30,048 nt of DNA, from the NCBI GenBank assembly GCA_009176605.1, contig SEYY01019038.1, positions 1-30,048 of the forward strand. The letters are read 5' to 3'. Below the pieces are notes generated by a model. The model was not told the DNA's origin and did no database searches. It was given only the letters and a program-made list of their open reading frames with translations. Position numbers and translations under genes: made by a program. The stretch comes from Armadillidium nasatum. Lineage: Eukaryota; Arthropoda; Malacostraca; Isopoda; Armadillidiidae. Positions 22,948 through 30,048 of the stretch are shown piece by piece. The first letter of the stretch is position 1. Every line of letters starts with the position of its first letter.

Positions 22948-24208
22948 GGAAATACCCTCATCAGTGGTTATTTATAACCATACATGGCATCGAGCCTTAA
23001 AGATGTCACCATCTGATTATTTGCTAAAGGAATCTCATATCGCCCCAATTCATGCATATCCGCAATATTGGGAGGCAGGCACTGCAAATTTTAAAGCTTT
23101 TAGGATAGGACAGAGGGTGGCCAAGAAGAAGATTTTTAAAGGTCACCATGTATCAAATAAATTCCTCATCCGATGGGAGGGTCCATTCGTTATCACAGCA
23201 GTCAATGATAACCGTATAACGTATCTGATAAAGAAATTAAATATTCCCAATGCTAGGGAAGAAAGAGTACATCATTCACATTTGCGAAAATGGATAAAAA
23301 TACCTGCATATCTAAAAAATCATAGACTCTACAAAGAAAAAGCTTTTTATGAAGATGAAGATGAAGAGGAAATAGAACCGGAGGATGAAGATTCAGTAAG
23401 AGATCTTGAATCTGAAATCTTGTCTGATGAGCAAGAGTTCGATAATCAAAATTCTATAAGAGAGGAGGAGGAGGAGGAATTTGAAGGATTTGTAGATTCT
23501 GACATGCCTCCACAAAACACAGAAAAAATCTTACAAATGGTAAGAGAGTTACAGACATTGAATGTATCAAATAATTCCTCTACCCCAGGAGAACAAATTG
23601 ATACTGGAATCATGAATAGAATAGAAAATAATATTGGAGATATAATAGAAAATGTAAGTTCAATAGTTTCCCCTGTTAATTTATCAAACATTTCACCAAT
23701 TCCGTATGTACCCATAATTTATTCCCCTGAATTATCTTCACCATATCGAAGATCAATAAATGTCAATCTTTGTCAAAGCGTGTTTTCCCCAACATTTCAA
23801 GAAAGTCGCTGTAGTAACATTATAGAGCAGTCATTGAGTAAAATAACGGAATCAGAATCGGAAAACGAGTTTTCTGGATTTGAAAATCCAAATTACAGAC
23901 GAAAATCTAGCTCAGATTACAGTGACATACCAAATCTCGAATGGGATGATTCCTCTTTAATGGACCATTATGTGCCAAGGAGAATGAGCTCACCTAGAGA
24001 TGAATCAGCTATTTTAGATTCCTTAGAACAAGAAAGGCTAGAGGAAAACTTGAGTGAAGGAGAAGATAAAGTGAGCCCTAGCAAAAGATTACACACAATC
24101 ATCGAAGAATCTTCAAATGAATTTGAAGAAGAAATCACACAATCCCATAGTAGGTTAATGAGATTCTTAGCTGAAAATTACCATAATTACAGAGATGGCA
24201 ACAGTTGA
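22928..24208 (+). CDS. pol: Pol, integrase C-terminus and acidic tail (shifted frame)
   Basis: In the next frame Pol resumes at about 22940 with WDEEIPSSVVIYNHTWHRAL, the integrase segment normally following the catalytic core, then MSPSDYLL. FLIRWEGPFVI (around 23160-23195) is the GPY/F module of gypsy and retroviral integrases, and RVHHSHLRKW follows. From about 23340 to the stop at 24206-24208 extends a tail of roughly 290 residues: first highly acidic (EDEDEEEIEPEDED), then Ser/Asn/Pro-rich, then acidic again. No chromodomain is recognisable. The tail may act in target-site choice or be cut off as a separate product; both are guesses. The second gypsy fragment at 14049-14735 has a similar acidic 3' frame. 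Confidence 0.9.
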   Translation: MKTIWDEEIPSSVVIYNHTWHRALKMSPSDYLLKESHIAPIHAYPQYWEAGTANFKAFRIGQRVAKKKIFKGHHVSNKFLIRWEGPFVITAVNDNRITYLIKKLNIPNAREERVHHSHLRKWIKIPAYLKNHRLYKEKAFYEDEDEEEIEPEDEDSVRDLESEILSDEQEFDNQNSIREEEEEEFEGFVDSDMPPQNTEKILQMVRELQTLNVSNNSSTPGEQIDTGIMNRIENNIGDIIENVSSIVSPVNLSNISPIPYVPIIYSPELSSPYRRSINVNLCQSVFSPTFQESRCSNIIEQSLSKITESESENEFSGFENPNYRRKSSSDYSDIPNLEWDDSSLMDHYVPRRMSSPRDESAILDSLEQERLEENLSEGEDKVSPSKRLHTIIEESSNEFEEEITQSHSRLMRFLAENYHNYRDGNS

Positions 24209-24444
24209 CAATGTTGACAACTTATCACCATCTTATTCAGTAGAAGGAGAGTTATTCCTAAAACAAAAAGTTAGTCGAAGGAGAAGTTTAACTGGAGAAT
24301 CAATAATAGAAAGTTACACCTAAATTAATGATTGAAACACCTGTTAGAAAACCTGGTACAAGATCAAGGGGAAAAGTAACAGAATATTCTCATGTAATGG
24401 ATACACCATTAGAATGGAGAAAGAAGAAAAAAACAGTAGAATGA
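24195..24444 (+). CDS. possible small basic accessory ORF overlapping the pol end
   Basis: An ATG at 24195, 14 bases before the end of pol and in another frame, opens 42 codons (stop 24321-24323). They begin MATVDNVDNLSPSY and include VSRRRSLTGE. The next frame, from 24328 to the TGA at 24442-24444, gives a further 38 codons ending in PLEWRKKKKTVE. The two parts would join if one base were extra, as elsewhere in this element. The lysine and arginine clusters could serve nuclear import or RNA binding. The peptide is short and matches nothing I know, so it may be chance. Confidence 0.35.
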
Positions 24445-24934
24445 TTTGACACAATTAAAACAATTATTGTTACACTAAAACACAATATTACACTTGGAAT
24501 TGGAATCAGATTACTGTACGTTGTACTCAAAGAAATTATTATTGTTAACACACATATTCACTCTTTAAAAAAAAAAGTCTGTCATACTACTTTCATTTAA
24601 ATAGCTAATGTTGCTCTTAAGATTAAAAATAAGTTCTTGTAAAAATAAGTTTTTTTTTGCTTTTGGCTATAATAAAAATTGAATTGATTTTTTTTTCTTA
24701 ATGCTTTAACTTACTTTCATAATAATGGGAATTAAATTAGTTTTGCCTTGATGCTTCAGCTTCCCCTTTGCAATTAAATTAAGAATTTTCATAATTTACA
24801 CAGTTCATACTTGATTTTTTATTTTTTTTATTTTATAATGTACCCTGATCTCTGGTCTTGCTGGGCGCGATGTGTGTGCTGTGGTTTCCGATTGAGAGCC
24901 ATGGCGGGGCCGAGATTTTGGGAAGAGTTTTTTT
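24445..24934 (+). other. untranslated interval before ORF3
   Basis: AT-rich with many T runs and no convincing ORF. An open frame reaches upstream to 24811 but its extra residues look non-coding. By position this would be the 3' part of the intron removed to express ORF3. Confidence 0.5.
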
Positions 24935-24972
24935 TACTAATCCACTGTCCTGGTCTATTTTCTTTTCAGACC
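24935..24972 (+). promoter_or_regulatory. 3' splice site and translation start context of ORF3
   Basis: TACTAAT (24935-24941) matches a strong branch-point consensus. A pyrimidine-rich tract CTATTTTCTTTTCAG ends at 24969, and the start codon follows three bases later in ACCATGG, an optimal Kozak context. This is the layout of a retroviral env acceptor. Confidence 0.7.
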
Positions 24973-26323
24973 ATGGCAAGTAATTCTAGACGGATGATAA
25001 ATTTACTCGTCGTAGGTAGCTCTGAAGTAAAAATGTTTCTTGATGGAAAGGAACACTTGCGTGAGATGTACAATGTTAATGTACAAGTAGAATATCGTCC
25101 TGGAGTTGTCCTGGATGAGTGTTTAGCTCAGATTCAAAAACGGATGAAACCAAACACCCATATAATAATTATTTGGGCATTAACACCCTATGGGTGGAAG
25201 AGAGAATATATCAGAGCGAAAGGGAAACCAGAAATATCAGTGTTTCGACCAGCTTTACATGTTTCTCCAGATCCTATCCCTGGTCTTATGAACAATATCA
25301 TGAGATATGTCTACTCAGTGAATTCCTCTTGTGAAGTGTACTTGTCAGTTCCAGCGGTCAAAGACATGTACAAATTTAACCAAAACCGAATTATTAAGGA
25401 ACTGGGGAATTGAATACCAAAACTATTTAGAAAATAATTACAAGCTCGGAATGGAACCCATGCAACATCACAGCATTAGAATGTACCATATGTTTCAATA
25501 TCTATGGAGGAATAAATACCATTGGGAAAATAAGAAGTTGATTTTTGGTAATGGTGCTTTTAATCTTATATACTAAACATCTAGCACACAGAAGCACACA
25601 ACCATTAGCCTTTGTTCCACATAAAGCTTTCCTACGAAAAGAACATTCCTTCGTTAGACTCTGATCTCTTACCTGATGGTTTGCACGGAAACCAAAAATT
25701 CCTAAGATATTATCTGATGGATAATAAGAAGATCTTTCTGAATTATTGGATAACAAATGAACCAACCTCTGTACCACCACTGATACCTCCAAGGAAGCAA
25801 CAACAAAAAGGATCGTTATTAGGAGATGCCCCGGGTGAACCATATCAACATCTCAGAACTACAACTCCTACCAATAATCAAAATGAAACATCGCAAACTC
25901 CAGATCGTGTGAGCGAAATTTTATATAGATTCGTAGATGTGTCTCAGCCATCAACTTCTAGGGATGGTTTTGTAGAGCCACATAACCATAGTGTTACACT
26001 CCAGGAAAGGCGAAATTCCTCATACACACCAAACACCTACACTGCCTATGTACCTCCTATCATGCATGTACCTAATTCCTTTTACTAACCCTGCTGTCTT
26101 TCCTTCTTATAGTGGTCATGGGTATAGTAGTAGTCATGCCACCCCTCATGATATGCGATTAGACCCCGAAAGAGATGCAGATGCCCATTCTCTTATAAGA
26201 GAATTCTTGGAGGATAGAAGGACAAGGGGGCAGGGTGAGAAGAGAAAGCAAGTGGAAGATTTGGATTCCATAATTAGAGTTGCTCTGTATGAGTTGGAGG
26301 TGGTGAAGAAACGGAAAAATTAG
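24973..26323 (+). CDS. ORF3, SGNH-hydrolase-like protein in env position (broken into frames)
   Basis: The third gene starts at the ATG at 24973. The product opens with a strand-like NLLVVGSSEVKMF; S17 of GSS takes the place of the catalytic serine in the GDS block of SGNH/GDSL hydrolases. Then come VEYRPGVVLDE (glycine block), HIIIIWALTPYG (third strand, normal G-x-N-D block not conserved), EVYLSVPAVKDMYKFNQNRI, and PDGLHGN at 25672-25692, a D-x-x-H block V. The C-terminal third is Pro/Ser/Thr/Tyr-rich and ends in a basic helix (KRKQVEDLDSIIRVALYELE). No signal peptide, furin site or membrane anchor was seen, so it is not an ordinary envelope protein. Frames change near 25390, 25573, 25655 and 26085, each time by one extra base; without these the gene is about 448 codons. 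SGNH domains are known from Ngaro elements and some LINE ORF1 proteins; a role here is unknown. Confidence 0.7.
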
Positions 26324-26340
26324 GAGGGGGTTTCCCTTTG

Positions 26341-26351
26341 GTGGGGGGGCG
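26341..26351 (+). promoter_or_regulatory. polypurine tract
   Basis: GTGGGGGGGCG lies directly before the 3' LTR and would prime plus-strand DNA synthesis. A second purine run, AGGAGGGGG, overlaps the end of ORF3 at 26322-26330. Confidence 0.75.
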
Positions 26352-27929
26352 TGAAGTGGAGAGTGGAAGGACTTGATGAGCCGGGCAACTCATCATCCCT
26401 CTTCCACTAGTAGAATTATAGAAATGTTTATCATTTTTCCATTTTTTTTTTACAAATTATGAAAACTTTATATGGTATACTACAGTTCTCTTTATTTTAC
26501 AGATTGAGATTATTGAATTGAGAAATTTATAATAATTGTTTTGTTTTTTTTTAAAAAAGTACATTCTATAATTATCATAGTGTTTATACAACTATATGAA
26601 TGTTAATACGCCTAAACTAAATTTGTAATTTTGCTTTGTTACAATTGAAATCGTGAAAACAAAATTATTAAAAGTATAGGACTTCCAATTGAAGTAAAAT
26701 TGGTAAGAATATGAAAAAATAAAGTAGGTGCCTTAGTCATAGTAAACTAAGTGAATAAATTGTGATATAATATATAATGAATATAAATTATTAATAAATA
26801 TCTAATAAGTGTATTCTTAACAGTGACCTGTTAACTGACGTGGAAAATCTTTTGAACCATAAGAAAACCCTTAAATGTTTTGCCTATAACATTAAGGTAT
26901 TTTATAACTTTATAAAATAGATATAATGATTATATAACATTATAATAAATGGATTATATATGTATAAATAATTATGTATGCTTAATTGAATTTATATGTT
27001 TTTTTTAGGGTTTTTTATTTGGGGCTTATTTTTCTTTGCTTTTCATTGAGCTTGCAGGAGATTTTCCACGAACTGCCAATTGTCAATTGGTTGTGTTTTG
27101 GTGACTCAGAGTGGAACAAGGGAGCAAGATATTGATAGCAATTAATTTAACTTAGAGAGCACAGTTAAGCCACACATTTATATTGTAGTTAGTACCGTAA
27201 TTCTTTTCTTCTTGTTACTAACCACTTCCTCTATTTTTTCCTTTCTCAGTCCTTGTGGCTTACGGTTGGAGGTCTTTAGCGTGCACAGTCGGGTCCGGTA
27301 ATACTTGAGATAGAGGAGGTCTTGTTGGCCCCTGTTATGCATTCTGGAAAGTAAAGAAAATAACTTTAATAATATTTTGTATTTAAGTTGCGTTCATTCG
27401 ATTATTATTGTGCCTTACAATATTCACGCTTGAAAACTCATTACTTTTGTTAATTTGTAATTTTTGCATATATTTGATTATTATTGGCATTGTAATATTA
27501 ATGTCAAGTAATTATTTGTTAAATTGAAACCTTTAAGTATATAATAATCCTTAAATAAAGAAGTTAATGTATGAAAGCTTGAATTGATTTACCTGTGTTT
27601 GAAGACTTGAGTGTGATTTTGATCTAATAGGAATGGAATGGTTGAAGTTTGATTAGGTAGAACGGATCTTCGCAGATAGATATTTCTTCATTTATCTCCT
27701 TGTGCTTGACGTCCATTACAGTCTTAGAAATAAAATACCGTTCATTAGGGGGTAAGTCATCACACTTCCTATTTCCTTGTATATTGTAGAAAGATTAGTA
27801 GGTAGGGCAAAACAGTTCGGGGCCAAGCGCCAGCTTATAGGGAACACAATAAATGTAAACTTGTCCCCTTACGTATCTTTTGACTCTTCAACCTATGTGC
27901 TTGCTTGGCGGGCAGTACTCTCCCCTACA
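26352..27929 (+). repeat. 3' LTR (1578 bp)
   Basis: Same TG...CA borders as the 5' LTR. Substitutions seen relative to it are G for T near 26426, G for A near 26674, T for C near 26831 and G for T near 27631; other differences are small indels. Homology to the 5' copy ends exactly at CCTACA. Its U3 start carries the same AGTGGAAG/CTTCCACT hairpin. Confidence 0.96.
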
Positions 27930-28007
27930 GCGGTCACCACCCAAACCTACGGAAAAAAATTACAGGGCGAATATCGGAAAAGACGAATACTGGAGGGGAC
28001 GAATAAT

Positions 28008-28009
<2 letters not shown>

Positions 28010-28100
<91 letters not shown>
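28010..28100. repeat. (TA)n microsatellite, about 91 bp
   Basis: An uninterrupted TA array 80 bases after the 3' LTR. Confidence 0.97.
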
Positions 28101-28102
<2 letters not shown>

Positions 28103-28253
28103 TTCCTTGTATTCCCTTTTGGAATCTGCAAACAATACATAAGCTATCCTCCACTCAGCCATTCTTTATCATTTTTACTCCCTCTGCTGCCAACCCCAGC
28201 ATTACTTCTCTAATCACATACAAAATAAGCATCCAAGGAGACATAACACATAC

Positions 28254-28265
28254 TCTCCCCCCCCT

Positions 28266-28343
<78 letters not shown>

Positions 28344-28412
28344 CCTCTCCTCTCCTCTCCTCTCCTCTCCTCTCTCTCTCTCTCTCTCTCTCCTCTCTCC
28401 TCTCCTCTCTCT
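28254..28412. repeat. (CT)n compound microsatellite
   Basis: CT dinucleotides interrupted by a tandem CCTCT block (about 28338-28372), then a short TA run. The Arg/Glu-rich frame on the minus strand is an artefact. Confidence 0.95.
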
Positions 28413-28599
28413 ATATATATACATATATATATTTTTAAGTGAAAATTTAATCAAACTCAGAAGACATCATTTTGTAGCAAAAGAACAAAGTACATTTTGT
28501 AAAAATCTTAAAGAAAATTTAAATGTGAAGAGTGCTTATTAGGGGGTGATTATTTAGAAAACTATAGCTTTGTCCCATTGTACTGTCCATCCTTTTGTT
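28413..28599. other. no recognised feature
   Basis: AT-rich spacer between the CT array and the non-LTR fragment. Nothing could be supported. Confidence 0.4.
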
Positions 28600-29290
28600 C
28601 TTTATTTTAAGACAGCAGACTCAAAACTAAGTCAAAAGTTTTTGCTTTTTAAGTTTTGATTTTAGATGCACAACAATTCAAGTTCATACTTTTTTGCATT
28701 CATTAATACCCGGCATGTGAAATCATAGGTGATGACATGGGACACCTTAGAAGAGGAGTAGTAGGAGGAGGGAAGCTGTAATCTTTCATGGTTGAGTTGG
28801 AGGGAAAAAGGAGGTCGAATGTGTCTTTTCAGAAGGAGTATTAGCAACAAAGCCATCAGAGTGAATAAGAGGAGAAAATACAGATTTCCAGAAATTAGAA
28901 ATGTTTTTGGCTAGATGCCAAAAATTTTTATCAGGAGAACCAGGAAGGTCAGTGCACTTATTTTAGTGAAAGTAAGCTTGGCCTGCTGAATAATATCCTA
29001 TAATGATTCCGAGCTGAATGAACATTAGCAAGAGTGATAGGAGATGGAAACTTTTTCCAAGCATGATAAGCACTGTCTCTTTCATGAGTGACATGAGAAC
29101 AAGTACCATCAAACCATGGGTTTTGAGGAGAAAAAGATTTAGTTGAAGATAGAATGAACCTACTCATCCCTTTGGCGAATTATGGCCCCTACCTTTTTGG
29201 CAGACAGAAACATCCTCTGGGTCAAAACAGATTTTATTCCAGTTTTAGTTAGCAAAGAAGCGGCTCAATGCCAGAAAATATGTTTAAGGT
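28600..29290 (-). pseudogene. non-LTR retrotransposon fragment (endonuclease-RT junction region)
   Basis: On the minus strand about 29160-28960 reads SPQNPWFDGTCSHVTHERDS, then AYHAWKKFPSP and NVHSARNHYR. This is the linker between endonuclease and reverse transcriptase of jockey/CR1-type elements, which has a W-F-x-x-x-C and an S-A-R-N-x-Y motif. Further pieces down to about 28700 (NHERLQLPSSYY in one frame) continue the same linker with stops and frame changes. It represents a more 5' part of an ORF2 than the fragments at 1260-1800 and 5176-5747. It is interrupted at its 5' side by the hAT transposon at 29290. Confidence 0.65.
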
Positions 29291-30048
29291 AGGGGTGCAC
29301 CAATAAGCCAGGTAGCCGATTACCGATTAATCGGCCTTGCATCAATGACACCTAATAAGTAATGAGTTATTATATTAATAAATAATAAATTATTACTTAT
29401 TATTAACTGAAATTAATACTGAGAAAAAGCAGTTATCAACATTATTATTTATTACTAATAACTATGCATGTTTTCATTATTAATGTAAATCATTTTTATT
29501 GCTTACTTTTCAGATATATTAAAAAATAAAAATTAAAAATTTTAAAGAATTCTAGATTCTAGAATCTCGATTATAGAGATATAAATAATTAAATATTAAT
29601 TACACTTTATAACGAAAGCAGTATGTCAACCAGTTATTGTTGGAAGTATTTTGATGTTCATCCTAAGGATAACAGTAAATGTATTTGTAAATTATGTAAA
29701 GCCACCATATCAAGAGGTGGCAAATCTGAAAAAAGTTCTACAATGACAAATATGTTGAACCACATTAAGAAAATTCATTCAGATGAAGCAAAAGCTGAAA
29801 CAGATAAGTTGAAAAGGCAATGTGATTGGTCACAGCCAAATACTTCAGAAGCAAGATACAGCAACTATGAGCCCCCCAAAAAAGTTCAACCAACTATACA
29901 ATCAGTTTTAGAAAAGAGTAAAATTTGGAATATTAACGATCACAAGTCCCAAGGAGATACATTATTTGATAGGAGACATGATAGCTGTTGATATTCAACC
30001 ATATTCTTTAACATCTGACATTGGATTCCAAAGGCTTATTGCAAAACT
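29290..30048 (+). mobile_element. hAT transposon, 5' end (runs off window)
   Basis: TAGGGGTGCACC at 29290 followed by CCGATTAATCGG (29323-29334) resembles a hAT terminal region. A BED-finger transposase frame begins 333 bases later in the proper direction. The 3' end lies outside the window, so the 8-bp target duplication cannot be checked. Confidence 0.65.
29623..30048 (+). pseudogene. hAT transposase, BED zinc-finger N-terminus (partial, one frame break)
   Basis: The frame starts at the ATG at 29623. Residues 5-50 form a BED finger: YCWKYFDVHP, CKLC, then TNMLNHIKKIH with paired histidines. A short linker leads to PTIQSVLEKSK. The frame closes at 29989, but the next frame from about 29953 reads GDMIAVDIQPYSLTSDIGFQ, the conserved start of the hAT/ZBED catalytic region. 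A single extra G near 29951-29955 explains the break. The protein would bind the transposon ends and catalyse excision and insertion; the catalytic residues lie outside the window. As the break has the same sign as those in the LTR element, a sequencing error is possible. Confidence 0.8.

Larger units (their letters stand above)
15067..27929 (+). mobile_element. 12.9-kb Ty3/gypsy LTR retroelement with OTU-like domain in Pol and SGNH-like third gene
   Basis: Complete LTR retroelement: 5' LTR 15067-16641, primer-binding site 16659-16676, gag 17172-19237, pol about 19213-24208, small ORF region 24195-24444, ORF3 24973-26323, polypurine tract ending 26351, 3' LTR 26352-27929. Both LTRs are bounded by TG and CA. 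Flanking bases (GTCGT on the left, GCGGT on the right) do not form a clear target duplication. LTR identity is very high, so insertion is recent. The tRNA-Lys3 primer, large size and extra 3' gene recall the Osvaldo/Ulysses group of gypsy elements, recalled from general knowledge and not tested here. Confidence 0.95.

Noticed and set aside
26076-26162. Strongly hydrophobic stretch (LLLTLLSFLLIVVMG) that could be a membrane anchor for ORF3
   Set aside because: It needs a shift in the opposite direction to all other breaks and stops at once. The frame that continues the Ser/Thr/Tyr-rich region and the basic C-terminus is a better continuation.
28155-28454. Arg/Glu-rich minus-strand frame
   Set aside because: It is a product of the (CT)n compound microsatellite.

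Overview
The window is animal nuclear DNA, very AT-rich, with seven long (TA)n arrays, a (CT)n array, and fragments of several transposon classes. The non-LTR reverse transcriptase remnants, the BED-finger hAT transposase, the CGATAT-rich palindromic elements and the sparse host exons fit an arthropod. A decapod crustacean is my best guess, from general resemblance of the repeats; no species marker is present.

Bases 1-12400 are host-type sequence full of repeats. On the minus strand two well-formed exons (3682-3792 and 3013-3174, both phase 0) encode the acidic N-terminus of a host protein that resembles the leading part of arthropod zinc-finger factors; its remaining exons are not visible. 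Around them lie non-LTR retrotransposon 3' fragments (about 1260-1800 minus, 5176-5747 plus, inverted piece 6047-6117), palindromic CGATAT elements (6567, 8872-9315, 10006-10520, 11655-11925), a pair of inverted arms of about 0.5 kb (7205-7736 and 10558-11072), and two copies of a GC-rich hairpin.

Bases 13800-15000 hold two pieces of another Ty3/gypsy element, joined head to head: an inverted 3' end (acidic reading frame, purine tract, LTR start) and a decayed reverse transcriptase fragment.

The main object is a 12.9-kb Ty3/gypsy-type LTR retroelement at 15067-27929. It has 1575/1578-bp LTRs that I align with only four substitutions, a perfect 18-nt tRNA-Lys3 primer-binding site, gag with four zinc knuckles, a slippery heptamer plus stem-loop for -1 gag-pol frameshifting, and pol with protease, reverse transcriptase, RNase H, an OTU-like domain lacking its catalytic cysteine, a DD35E integrase with a GPF segment, and a long acidic tail. 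In the env position, behind a good branch point and 3' splice site, is a third gene whose product looks like an SGNH hydrolase rather than an envelope protein. Gag and Pol would make particles and copy and integrate the element. ORF3 would probably be made from a spliced RNA using a leader donor near 17057.

All the frame breaks I find in gag, pol and ORF3 have the same sign (one extra base). Together with LTR differences dominated by homopolymer indels, this suggests residual sequencing error in a young element rather than decay.

Bases 27930-30048 carry (TA)n and (CT)n arrays, a minus-strand non-LTR fragment, and the 5' end of a hAT transposon (terminal repeat near 29290, BED-finger transposase from 29623) that runs off the window.
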